Source: Irpex lacteus (taxonomy: Eukaryota > Basidiomycota > Agaricomycetes > Polyporales > Irpicaceae). From it: a stretch of 64,000 nucleotides of DNA. Made by a program: the position numbers and the translations under genes. How positions within the stretch are numbered: the stretch's first letter is position 1; each line of letters starts with the position of its first letter. The stretch spans positions 434,001-498,000 of the forward strand of contig MQVO02000017.1 in NCBI GenBank assembly GCA_001986395.2, read 5' to 3'. Positions 1 to 11,024 of this stretch are shown one piece after another. The notes below the pieces were generated by a model, which searched no databases, had not been told where the DNA came from, and worked only from the letters and a program-made list of their open reading frames with translations.

Positions 1-1307
1 TTCATCGGGAAGGTCGCGATGCTCGTAGATCTATGCCCAAGGCACGCAACGCTTGATCTTTATTTGCCAGTGGCGACACCACGCTCGAACAGCTTACCGG
101 TTTGATGACCGTTTGCAGGACGGGAGCAGGGTACGCATCTGGTATGTACGCTCGTGCTTCTTGCTTGTCTATGCTGATTGAGAGAGCTAGCCAGCTTGAA
201 GCACACGGCTTTGAATGGTCAACGTCTCACATGCACAGTTCAAGCTTTCAGCGAGTGTTGTGGTCCCTCTTGATGGTAAAGACAACGCGCCGTGGCTATG
301 GAACGAGCCAGCAGCACCAGGATGTCGGACACGTTGCATTATTGTTCATTAGAATATCAGGTGTGCAGCATGTTGTTGCTCTCCGTATTGCGCTTATGGT
401 CCTCGTCGCTGCCATGAGACGTCAAAATCGACGTATACGCCCTTCCGAGATGACTTGCGGGTGGGCTATGCGGACTAGATGGGACTATAGCTCTGGCATA
501 GTTGCAATAGGTCAGTTGCACGCCGTCCTAGCCCATAATTGTTGGCCGTCTTACAGACAGCAAGCCATTGATGGAAAATTATTTTAGAAGAGTTCGAGCC
601 TCATACGTGTGCTCACTGAATCGTGCAAAAGCCTCGTCGCACCTTTCACGAGTTTCGGGGACGCGCTCAATATGAGGTTGTGGGCCCATCTGACCGTCGC
701 TACAGCTCATAAGGGGCTCTCATATCCTCTGATCACAAGGCTTTAGACCCGGCATTGACGAGTAGAAGATGGCCTCGGTGCGATGAAAATACACCACCAC
801 GGGAATAAAATGTCGATGCTCTGGGACTCGCCGGTTGCACGCAGTTATGATATGAGGGACAAGTCGATTTTGAGTGAGGTATCAAACGTACTTGTTCGGC
901 TGGAGGGGCCTTCGTTGGTGGGGGAAGAGCGTACGAAGGGAATTTCATCCCATTCAATGAGAACAGGTACTTATATCTAGTCTTTCGTTGAATGTACATA
1001 TGCTGTTGTCCCGCAACCTACGTAGTACTAGTATTGCAATGATATCGTGTATGATGTCGGAAAATGTCATATAAAGCAGCTCGGGAAGTACTTGGTCTTG
1101 CTTGCGTCCGAGTCGCCCGTAACAATGGTACATAGTGAGTCCAGAATCTGGTTACACAGCTGCAAATGAACGGTATGGCCGCGGTGCGTAGCGACTGGCC
1201 GACGTGGCTCGATTATCCGAGGTGATGGACGTTGCATGCTGTGTGAGGGGTACGTTCACTGCTTGTTGGTATGTCTTCAAGTTGCTGCGATACGGATGTA
1301 CACGCCG
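1..1307. repeat. Left end of duplicated unit 1; no intact gene
   Basis: This stretch matches about 33240-34390, the segment downstream of F-box copy 4, at recognisable but reduced identity. The shared landmarks are the words around 1070-1200 (an AGCTCGGGA-GTACTTGGTCTT stretch followed by CCCGTAACAATGGTACAT) and around 841-970. Open frames here, the longest at 102-587 on the plus strand, are not supported by splice sites, codon bias or a matching frame in the other copies. I read the region as decayed sequence of the tandem unit that begins left of the window. Confidence 0.6.
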
Positions 1308-3864
1308 TCAGTGTACACTCATCCATCTCTTCTTCTTGAGCTGCCGTTGAAGCATTTGTGAGCTCAAGTATCCGCCCCAATAGCCCTTAGACTCTTCGTC
1401 ATCCCAGGTGTCGATACGGCCTGCCAACCTGATATTAGTAATGCGAGAGTGGAAGCGATGGAACGGACGACGCACCGTTCAGCTCCAGCGTGGCCAGATC
1501 CACACCGACTGCTCGACGCTCATCCATCTTCTCGTATGCGAGCACCAGCTCGATAGTTTCAGCTGCCTGGGCAAGCACTTGAGCGAAAGGTCTCATGGTA
1601 TCATGCAGGCGGTCCAAGGATTCGAACAGCAGGACAAGAGCGCGGAAGGTGGGATGGGTCCTGGCGTGATTGACCAGAGCATCGAAGTTGGAAGGAAGGA
1701 GGCGTAGTGAATGTATGCGCACATGCCCACCACACTCAAGACGGAATCCGGCCGGTCCGTGGCTGGTGCTCCTTCGAATACAAAATTGAATGGGCCCAGC
1801 TCCATGGTTGTCGTTTGCTCCGAGACGTCGAATCCTGAGAGAGCGCTCGACGTCAGTAAGCTCGATGGGAAGGGAATAGCGTCACTGATCATTCAAAGCT
1901 CACCAATGCCCAGGGAGGGATTTCTCTTGTCGCCCCACAGCAGCGTCATGAATTTCGTCATCCACACATGTTCCTCGTCGCTGAGCCGGTGCAGCGGGCA
2001 GTTCGGGCTCAACATCAGCGCTGTCAAACAGAGGTGGACAGAATCGATGCAGACTCCCACGGCCTCGATCGTCAGAGATCGTGGTCTGCGTTGACAGGCA
2101 ACTGTACTGGAGGCATGTGGTAGCGATACTGTGATGGGACGGCACTTGCAAAACTTTTGCGAGGACCCGACTTGTGAGAGCCATGGCCTCTCGAGTACGC
2201 ACCCAAAAAATATGATTTTTGCCGGAATTGAAAGCTTAGTGTCTCATGCGCAAAAGCCGGAGTGTCTGATGAAACAAGAACATAGAGTACGTCGAGCGGA
2301 AGGTTGCCGGCAGCACATGTCGTCGTTTTGCAACTTGTGTCCCTATATCCGTCACAAGGCGTGGGGCTGATGGTCACGTCAGTAACGGCCCCACCACCGG
2401 TCCTTTGGTGAGTGTGACTGAGTTTGCATCACACTCTTGGTAAGTCCTGTCACGTATCTGCATGTTTTTCTCCCTCCTGGAGAGTCATCGATGTGCGTTC
2501 GCCCCCGAAGTTCGTGTATATGTAGATTGGTACTAGTTACTGTAGTTTTGAATATTTCTATCTAAGCGCCCCGAGGGATCTTTGGGATCGGACCACGGAA
2601 GCTCGAGGTGCAACTGCCAAAATGTACCGGTAAAGCTCGCTACGACACATCTCTTCGTTGTATTTTATGATTATATATGGTGGTGCAAATTGTGAGTGCG
2701 TGCACACAAGATATATTTTACCGGTGCGAAAATGTCACTGTGGGAGGCTGAGGCGGGCGATTTGCAACTTGTGTCCACTTTGCAACTCCTGTCCCATCAC
2801 AGTAGGGCCATCTGCCCATCCCATGTTATGTTCTGAAACCTAATCAGGGGAGCGTTATTAAAGTGGCTGATGTATTTGATAACGTGATAGAAAGAGGGAA
2901 AATGGACATCTGTCAGGGAGATTTCGCTTCGCAGGAATGAGCCCGGTACAACTACGGATGGTGGTATGCTCCAATGGGGTGTATCGAGCTTCGCATGGTT
3001 GAAGCCATCTGGAACGGGGCCATTAATGAAGAGCAAACCGAGCTTGTCTTGGATGGCGGGAAGATAGAGAAGATGGAGAAAAGACATTTGTCTCTCGTGA
3101 GGCTGAGGGGCCGATTCTCCGCTGTAGTTCTGAGTGACATATATGTCTGTGATGAGCCTGTGCACCGGCGTAAGTCTCGGACACCCTCCAACAATGTATC
3201 GTCTGAATATCGCCGCCTCCTCGTAAGACTTGATGAATAGAGCATTATCCGAGAACATATGCTCGCGACACCTGTTGGCCCAGAAGAGGCAGACGAGTGA
3301 GCACTGTTTGAGGTCGGTCAGGATATCCTTCGTGCTTGATTGCCCTCGATTCCGTGTGAGACCATTTCCCCCGTTATACTTACGTTGGGAAACACGATCA
3401 GCGTTAACGTAGAATAGGATGTTATCGAAGAGCTCCGGGGGGATGCATGCTGCGAGCAACCTCCATGCCTAATCATACAGAGAACAATATTACATTTCAA
3501 TCCTGCGCATAGATGCTCTATCTGTTGTGCGTACCTTGCCCTCCGTCTGTTCGAATGGTTCCACAGTGGGCGCGTATGTGTCAATGTCCTTCAAATCGTG
3601 TTCCAAATCCGTTGGTGTATGCGAGAAGCTTGTCGGCTCGCATTGCAAGCCGGTAAGACCGTACGGCCAGTCCATCGACTGGTATACCGAATGCACGGAA
3701 TCGAAGGCCTCCGTCTGTGCACATACGGAGGCGGTCGACACGTATGGGTCATAGTCGGTGAGATCGCACTCCCGGTTCGTCGTCTCGTATTGCAAATCTG
3801 TAAGATCGTATGTCCAGTCGAACGGCTCGTATACCGAATCCACCGAATCGAAAGAGACGTCCAT
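1308..3864 (-). pseudogene. F-box-like protein, copy 1, disrupted by a MITE and a frameshift
   Basis: Same four-exon layout as the intact paralogues: exon 1 3864-3535, exon 2 3468-1904, exon 3 1834-1476, exon 4 1420-1308, with introns of 66, 69 and 55 nt. Exon 2 begins with the F-box-like core (IPPELFDNILFYVN, then CSLVCLFWANRCREHMF), expected to bind a SKP1-type adaptor; the rest would be the substrate-binding part. Two lesions are visible. A 674-bp TA-flanked element sits inside exon 2 and brings an in-frame stop after DGQMALL; taking it out with one TA restores the frame of the paralogues. Exon 3 is 4 nt shorter than copies 2 and 4 around 1690-1710, between VVGMCAYIH and SNFDALVNH, which shifts the frame. 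Exon 1 is 330 nt instead of 96 because of an internal duplication. A sequencing error could explain the 4-nt loss but not the insertion. Confidence 0.85.
2127..2804. mobile_element. Non-autonomous TA-flanked DNA transposon (MITE)
   Basis: The element occupies 2129-2802 (674 bp) with TA on both sides (2127-2128 and 2803-2804). Its ends are inverted repeats: the first 12 bases, CTGTGATGGGAC, are perfect, followed at a short distance by TTGCAAA on both ends. The word GCAACTTGTGTCC recurs inside at about 2333 and 2765. The empty site is shown by the paralogous exon in F-box copies 2, 3 and 4. No transposase frame is present. TA target duplication suggests the Tc1/mariner superfamily, but the terminal sequence alone does not prove it. 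Confidence 0.8.
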
Positions 3865-6800
3865 CGTGCGAACGACACCGGTGAATCTTTGTATGCGACG
3901 GTCTGGTGGAACGACTGAGAGGTAGAAATGTGTACGCCTAGTGGGGAGGAGAAATAGCAGGGAGGGACGAGAGACGAGGACTGGAGGTGTCACAGATGCC
4001 ACTAGGATCGTGTTATATGGCCTGTCTGACATCCCGGCGAGTGAGGACATGACCACGAAGCACGCACCGCTTCCACGAAGTTATGTGGGAACGGAAACTA
4101 TGAATGTCTCCACGTGTGCGGCACGTGTACTACCTGGTCCTGGAACGAAATAGAGTGAGCCGTTTCTCGAGTACTCTAAACATTCCTATGTACTCACGCG
4201 TGGGACCGGGCTGCTTAGACGCAGCATCTAACAATTCAGCCCGTTCTCAGTGAATCCTTCGTCATCTGCAGAGCAGGACGACTCGACAAGGGGAGTGCGG
4301 TATAATCGAGACACAGCAATCCAACTACATCTAGCGCCTCCTCGATTTCCATCTGTAAGTGCCTATCAAAATCATGTCAACCAGCTCTCGTACTCGCGAC
4401 ACTCAAATGAAAAGACGTACCGCATTCCCACCACTGCCGCTAGGCGTTAACGTTAGCGAGGCTATGATATGAGGGTCAGGCAGGCCATCCACCTGGCGGA
4501 GTCGTGTACCGCAATCACAATGCGATGTAAGAACTTTGCAACTTTCGAATACGCTGCGCGCGTGTATGCATATGCCTGTTCTGGGAGTTGTCAGTTTGTT
4601 TGAACTGCGTGATGAGGGTGGCTATCGATGAGGCTGAGATGCCGTCCCATATCTGCTGAACTGCTCGGGATAGACCCACGGATTCGCGGAGGGTGTTGTT
4701 GGAGCCTGATACGAGTTGGTGGTCTCTCGGCGCATTCGGTCGTGACAGGTGGGCAAATCTGCTCGATTCGGTATCATGAACTGACCGTGTCGACATAAAT
4801 TGAACAGCAACGCAAACTAGTATCGATGCAATTGTTGAATGTCGAGTCGGAGCTGACACTGCGAGACGATTAGTGGGCGGGAAGACATTGCGTTTAACAC
4901 TCACAGGCAACGCTTTTAACGTACGCCTCCAAGATACAAGGCCACCTCCAGAGATTCTCGCACCTCGTGGTTGAACGTAACAATCTGCACAAATCCTCCA
5001 TCCGGAACGTCTGCACACCATACACCGAACCGGGAACCCTTGTAGTTATGCGTAACCTTACGCACGTTCTCTCCGAGCACTCACACCGACCAAACGGTCG
5101 GCGTAAACGATCGGAAAGGACGTGATATAGGCAATGCAGAGTGATGCTTCGAAGAATTAACGTATCGAGTGCTTCGCTGGTGTTGGACAATGGGAGAGGG
5201 CTGCAACCGAATCGGAAGGTGGTGTCTTACAGCCACCAACGCGTGATGAAGCCGGCAATGGGAAAACGATTCGACGCGTAACGTACCGCACTACTGCTCA
5301 GAGATCCCGTTCCCGAACATCCAACCCACAGATTCCATCCTCAAGGCTTCATCCTCCAGTGATCACTCTCCGAGTCGTGCCTTTCTGAGTCCGACGTGCA
5401 GTGTATTTTCATACCTTGCGGACTACCTTCTGCTTGCTGCTTGCTTGGCAGCACTGCGTAGGTCGATTTGTGTGCCGCAGTGTTAGTGGTCATGTTCGTG
5501 GATATCGGAAATAGAATGAGCGTGGAGTGAACTAGTGATCATGAACGGTTGACCGACGAAAGTCGGAATAAAGAGTGGATAACAAATAAGCGCGCGATAA
5601 GGCAAGTTAAGCACGATAAGGTGATAAGGTAAAAGCTTAGTGTGGGAGAGTTCGTTTTGTTCTACAAGTTCATACTCCGCAAGTGCAACGCCAGCGGCTT
5701 ACTTACCCATTTTCGCCTTCCACCACGACGACCACAACAAGCGACACCTTGCTGCTTCCCTCATCGCCATCCGTATCGACAACTGTCGACGAGGGTGGCG
5801 ACGAGGGATGCAGTCCTCAGGTGCCCACGATCCGCGGAATGTGGTGTACGCTCAGGCAAGTGGGAATTGATGATCATGGCTGGATCGCGTGGACGCGTTG
5901 GGAGGTGGTTGGTGAAGGGCATAGTGCGTTTTCAATCCCGTTTCCTCCTGTGAGGTCGTTGAGTGGTATCTCTATAGTCACCTGTGCTCCCCAAAGTGCC
6001 CGTCCCTTATTCCGCTCACGCGTGACTGCAGAGAGCAGCGTGCAGCAGCATTCCCATACACTAGTTTCATGTCCGTGCCTTTCGACGACCACGAATCCAG
6101 TTGCCTCTCTTCGCCACTGATATGTCATCTGGGCTCACTCGTGCACCATGAACGCCAAGCGCAAGTTATGAACTTGAATGTAGAAGCGAAGGAAGTGCCA
6201 AGTGTCGACGCGGATGTGGACCAACACAGAGGTAGAGTCGGCCGTACTGGCGCCAGATGGGGGACGTGATGTTGGCAAGAGGATGTGTAAAGGTCGTGTT
6301 GGGGTCGTCTGAGGTGCGTTAGATTTATAAATACTCCACGATATTATGGATGCTGACACGAGTGAAGTATCCCTACCTTTCGTGGTCACGTAGAAGGGCT
6401 ACGCGATCACTTTCACTGCCGCTCACTGTTTCTGCGTTCACCGTCGCAGATCATGACGCCATGCTTGGTCCATCGAACATTTCTGATTGCATCGACGCTA
6501 TTCATCGTCTTTGCAGTTCACTGATGAAATTTAGATATCGAAACGTCGAGGGTGGGTCATTTTGGGAGTGTGACGATGGGCAGGCAGGAGTTTCGTGGAC
6601 TGAACTAGATGCGTGCCAGGATCACGCGTTATCGCTGTATGACTGATAGCTTACTCCGTCTCTGCCAACTCGAATCTACAGTAGCACGATCCCCCGGCAT
6701 GTACTGTCACTCTCCATTTGCGGATACTTCGAAGATGGGACATGTGCTACCCTCCAAGACCCGTTCCATACGAAAACAAACGGTCTCCGTCGCTCTCGCA

Positions 6801-9381
6801 GGCTTGTTCAACCTAGCGTCATCAGCAACCCTCGCCTATCTGGATCCATCTGCAAATGAACGCATGAAACGAGGAGTAAAGAGGAAGCCGACTGTAAGGA
6901 AGAATGATCAACGAGCAGACATTGGACGAAGCGTAAGCTCTGGTTTCTGTGGAGTGACGGACGGTGAGCTCGTTGCATCTCGAGATACATCACAGTACTT
7001 ACATCTCATCGCTTTACTAGTAGCGTGTATCCAGCCTTGGCGTTGCCACGTTCCCTCTATCTACCCCAATCACGCGGCCTCCCCCTCTTCATGGATCATC
7101 TACTCGTACTCCCTGGTGTCGACGGTTCGCTGCTGTGACCTTCCTCTACCTCCGTCGTCTGTGTCTACCCAGTACTTCCTACGATGTTTGTAACTCGCTC
7201 AAAGCGCCAAAATAAAGGTCTTATGGGCATCTCCACTCATCATACTTGAGTCTCGCTGTGCTTCGTTCTCTAGGTCTCTTCGCTGCCGTTATCCACCGAT
7301 TATGCAATCTCGATCATGTCTCGATCGCGACACCTACGCCGTCACATCCACACCCTTGCAAAATCCATCAGGGGTGTCAACATTACCACGTCCGTCGGTC
7401 AAACTCGAAACTCCTCAACGCTCGACCTCTGCCATGGTAGAGACTTACAGCCAGCCTTCCATGGATGACTCGAGCTTGGCGTATTGACAAGGAGAAGTCT
7501 CAACGTATAGGATTCCAGTTGTATCGCGGTAGGCTATGAATGGATTGGGCTACGAGAGCAGGGAAAATGTGGATGGGAGAAGCCGTTGAGTACCAAGACT
7601 ATGTAGAAGGTACGTCTGTTCTCCTTCAAGACAGGCCTCACTCGTGCTCGGTGGGTTGTGTAAAGACGGCGGGCTACCTTTACCCTATCATCGACCCAGC
7701 CCTATCGACTGGGATCTTTTCTTGCTTTTTCCCGCTGTCTGCCTTGGCTACGCTCCCATCAACATATCGCCTTGCACCTCTCGTATTCCTCATACCATAA
7801 ACCCTGACTGTCATACCGCCCCTCTCTCCCTTCGTCTGTGCGTCCAACCCCTCGTTCACCCATATCGCTTGTCCATTGACGCGTCGAGTCATCGCATTCG
7901 CAAAGGTCCTGCCTTGAACCTTGCGATTCACGACATCGTCCGCTGCCATCAATCGTCCAGATCCCGGTTTCTCGATTTTTCATTCAACTTGTATAGAGAC
8001 TCTTCGCCTCCAGATCTGTCAACGTGATCGTTCACCGATCACCTCTCGATCGCGCCACCTGCGCACCCATGCACTCCCAACCCCCTCCAAGATCCACCGG
8101 AAAGCGCTACGTGCATTCCGCCTCAAGTCTGGCAACAATGGAAGGTTCCTTTGGTGTATCATCTTCAAATAACCTACTCTAGGCAACTCTATGCTGATCG
8201 CATCGTTGGGAGTGCTCTCGAGCTTCGAGAGGTGAAGCACGTCCGCTTCTATTCATGAACATCCCTGCTAATCGAGAAAGTGCAGCCAACCACTCGACCC
8301 TCACTCGCCAACCTCGCAATTGTCCACGATCAAGCGTTCAGCTGCAGGGAATAGTGGAGTAGCTCGTGGTGCCGGCCACATATCGCATTGCACGGGTGCA
8401 TCTAGATGAGTAGGGCACGGCCATCACTAGAGTGGCAATACACAGTGCGTCGTTTTTTCGTGACCTCTCGTCTATTAATCGCCGCCATGGAACATCGACA
8501 TTGATGCAGGAACCCTTCACGGCCCTCCGAGTCGACGTTGTCGTAGGCTTGAAAAGAGTGAATAAGGTCTAGCCTAGTAATGGTACAGTCAGTACGTATA
8601 TCGGTGGCACGACTCACCACTACGACCGTTCGCCCTCTGCCAGTGACAAATCTAGATATGTAGGTCGATAGCGAAACGAACACGCGAAGGCTGTCAGAGG
8701 TGTTCTAGCGCTGTAGATCTGTCTATCGAAGCGTGGATATGCCCCAACACGTCTCGTGCAAGGTCCGAAAATAGCTGCGTGATACCTGCTTCATACGAGC
8801 ATGTAGATCTTCCTACCCATCACCACATCACCCACTACAGAAGCCTCGAGACCTGGCATTGCCACGATTCACGTGGCCACGATCTCGGTCCATAATTGCG
8901 CAGTGTAGTAGCCGCAAGCATGCTACAAGCCTAGTCATTTGCTGGTCGATTGAGAAGTGGGAGAATTCCAGGTGCGGCTACATTACGCGTCGATGGCAGA
9001 GGGTGGAGCGAAGAAGCAAGCGTGCATACAATTCAAGATAATTATAATCGTATAGTTCAACGAGTACATGATATATGTTATCCAACTGTTAAGTATGCGA
9101 TGATCATCGATATCTTGTGCGAAGTCGGAGGGTGCAGTCCATATGAAAAAGCGCGAGATATAGTATTGATCTTGTCACGTCAAGTTCGTGATGGCAGCGA
9201 GAATATAGCGATTTCGAAAAATAGCACGCATCTGCTACGGGACAATCGACAATACATATATACCTGGCCAGGGCCACGGCCAGGCCCGTGGCTGACTAGG
9301 AGACGGAGACTCTCATTATGTTCTGTGTGTTGGTCACCGTGACCGTCGTATGAGAGACGGTTGAGATGCCCATACAGGGTG
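3865..9381. repeat. Spacer of duplicated units 1 and 2; decayed sequence
   Basis: No intact gene is supported. The unit anchor (a CTCCGCAA motif followed by GCGCCAG-like sequence) occurs at about 5671. Segment 4900-5200 matches 12190-12640, 31380-31620 and 37600-37680 around a GGATGAA-CGATCGG-like motif. Segments 7540-8300 and 8400-9330 match 13580-14300 and 14420-15339. The minus-strand stretch 8690-8612 reads VFVSLSTYISRFVTGRG and ends at a GTGAGT donor; it is preserved in the matching copy, so it may be a relic exon. A possible TATA sequence for copy 1 lies near 4012-4022. Confidence 0.55.
4353..4420 (-). other. Conserved intron-like segment, copy 1
   Basis: 68 nt, beginning GTACGT and ending TTACAG on the minus strand, with a TTGACA branch-like site and the shared tail TGATAGGCACTT. 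Its 3' end lies 489 nt upstream of the F-box copy 1 start. It matches five similar segments at 11493, 28823, 36573, 43497 and 48502. Confidence 0.55.
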
Positions 9382-11024
9382 TCATTGTACGCTCCCTCGA
9401 GGTTTCTTCTCGAGCACCCATTGAAGTATGTGCAAGCTCTTCGGGTGGTCCTCGTAGTGCGGATATCCAGTGGACTGCGGTAGGTCTGTCCAGATACGAC
9501 CTGACAAACTGAAATCAGTATTGCAAGCGTAGGAGCGATGCATCAGGCGACGCACCGTTAGGCTCCAGCGTGACTGGATCTACACCCACTGCTTTGCGCT
9601 CCTCCCGCTCCTCGTACGCGAGCACAAGCTCGATAGTTTCAGTTGCCAGAGTAAGCACTTCAACGAACGGTTCCAAGGACTCTCGCAAGCGGTCGAAGGA
9701 GTGAAACAATAAGACAAGGGCGCAGATGGTCGGATGAGTCCTGGCGTGACTGACCAGAGCATCTAACTTGGCGGGAAGGTTGTTGGAGTTGTAGATGTAT
9801 GCGTGGATGCCCACCACGCTCAGGACGGAGTCCGGCCGGTCCGTGGCTGGTGCTTCTTCGAATACAAAATGAAAGGGATGCATGTGCATGTTTGTCGCTT
9901 GCTCCGAGACGTTGAATCCTGCAAGAGCGCTCGACGTCAGTACACTCGATGGGAAGCGAACAGCGTCACTGATCATTCGATGCTCACCGATATCCACGTA
10001 GGTATCTATCTTGTCGCCCCACAGCAGCGTCATAAACTTGATCATCCACACACGCTCCTCGTCGCTGAGCCGGTGCAACGGGCAGTTCGGGTTCATCATC
10101 ACGGCTGTCAAAGCGAGGTGGACGGAGTCTGTGCACTCTCCCCAGACCTCAATTTCTAGAGAGCGTGGTCTGCGTGGGCAGGCGATTGTATTGGAGGCAT
10201 GTGGCAACGAGTACGTAGGAGTCTGCCCATCCCATGTTATCCTCTTGAACTTGATATAGGTGGCGCAAGAAAAGTGCTTAATGTATCTGGTGACGTGATA
10301 GGATGACGGCAGATGGATATTTGTGAGGAAGATGCTATGCAGCAGAAATGAGTTCGGTACGACTATAAATGGAGGTATGCCCCAGTGGGGTGTATCGAGC
10401 TTCGCATGGCTAAAGCCATCTGGGACGGGGCCGTCAATAAAAAGTCTTCTAAGATTGTCTCGGATAACAGGAAGGTAGAGAAGATGAAGAAAAGACCTTC
10501 GGCTCTCGTAGTCTTGGCGAACCTGTATTTTACTAATTAGCCGGTGCACCGACATAAGTCTCGGACACCCTCCAACGACGTATTGTCTGAATATCTTGGC
10601 GTCCTCGTAAGACGTGATCCACAGCCATCTTTTCGAAAACATATGCTCCCGACACCTGTTGGCCCAGAAGAGGCAGACGAGTGAGCACCGTTTGAGATCT
10701 GTCAAGGTGTCGTTTGGGCTTGGTTTTCCTTGATTCCGTGCAAGCTTTCCGCCGTTGTCCCGGCGATACTCTGCACGTTGTGAGATACGATCGACGTTCA
10801 CGTAGAATAGTATGATATCGAAGAGCTCGGGGGAGATGCGTGCAGCCAGCGGCATCCATACCTATTTGTCCGAGGAAGCCGGAACTGATGAACAAACGCC
10901 ACGCGGCATATAGATACATTATGCCCACCTCCGGGGCCGTCAACTCGTGTGCCAAATCTTTCCCATATGTTGGCCAATAGGGCAACTCGTCCGTCTGGTC
11001 TTGCAGTTCGATTTCTTGATCCAT
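9382..11024 (-). CDS. F-box-like protein, copy 2 (intact)
   Basis: Spliced model: exon 1 11024-10929, exon 2 10861-9988, exon 3 9918-9556, exon 4 9500-9382; introns 67, 69 and 55 nt; 1452 nt, 483 aa. The start codon is chosen because copy 3 begins with the same MDQ...DQ(T/S)DELP(Y/F)WP peptide. Exon 2 opens with the F-box-like core (ISPELFDIILFYVN, CSLVCLFWANRCREHMF), the part expected to dock on SKP1 in an SCF ubiquitin ligase; the remaining roughly 380 residues have no motif I can name. The last exon was found by comparison: all five copies splice into a (R/V)xxTW/WTD-containing tail. A 446-aa frame running through intron 2 exists because that intron is 69 nt and stop-free, but a CTGAC branch site and CAG acceptor are conserved in the paralogues. 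Confidence 0.85.

Noticed and set aside
102..587. 161-aa plus-strand ORF at the left end
   Set aside because: No domain, no splice structure, and the homologous segment near 33300-33700 does not preserve the frame.
9515..10855. Single-exon 446-aa F-box ORF
   Set aside because: It reads through intron 2 and stops inside intron 3. The paralogues share donor, branch and acceptor sites at both places, and splicing yields a conserved C-terminal tail.
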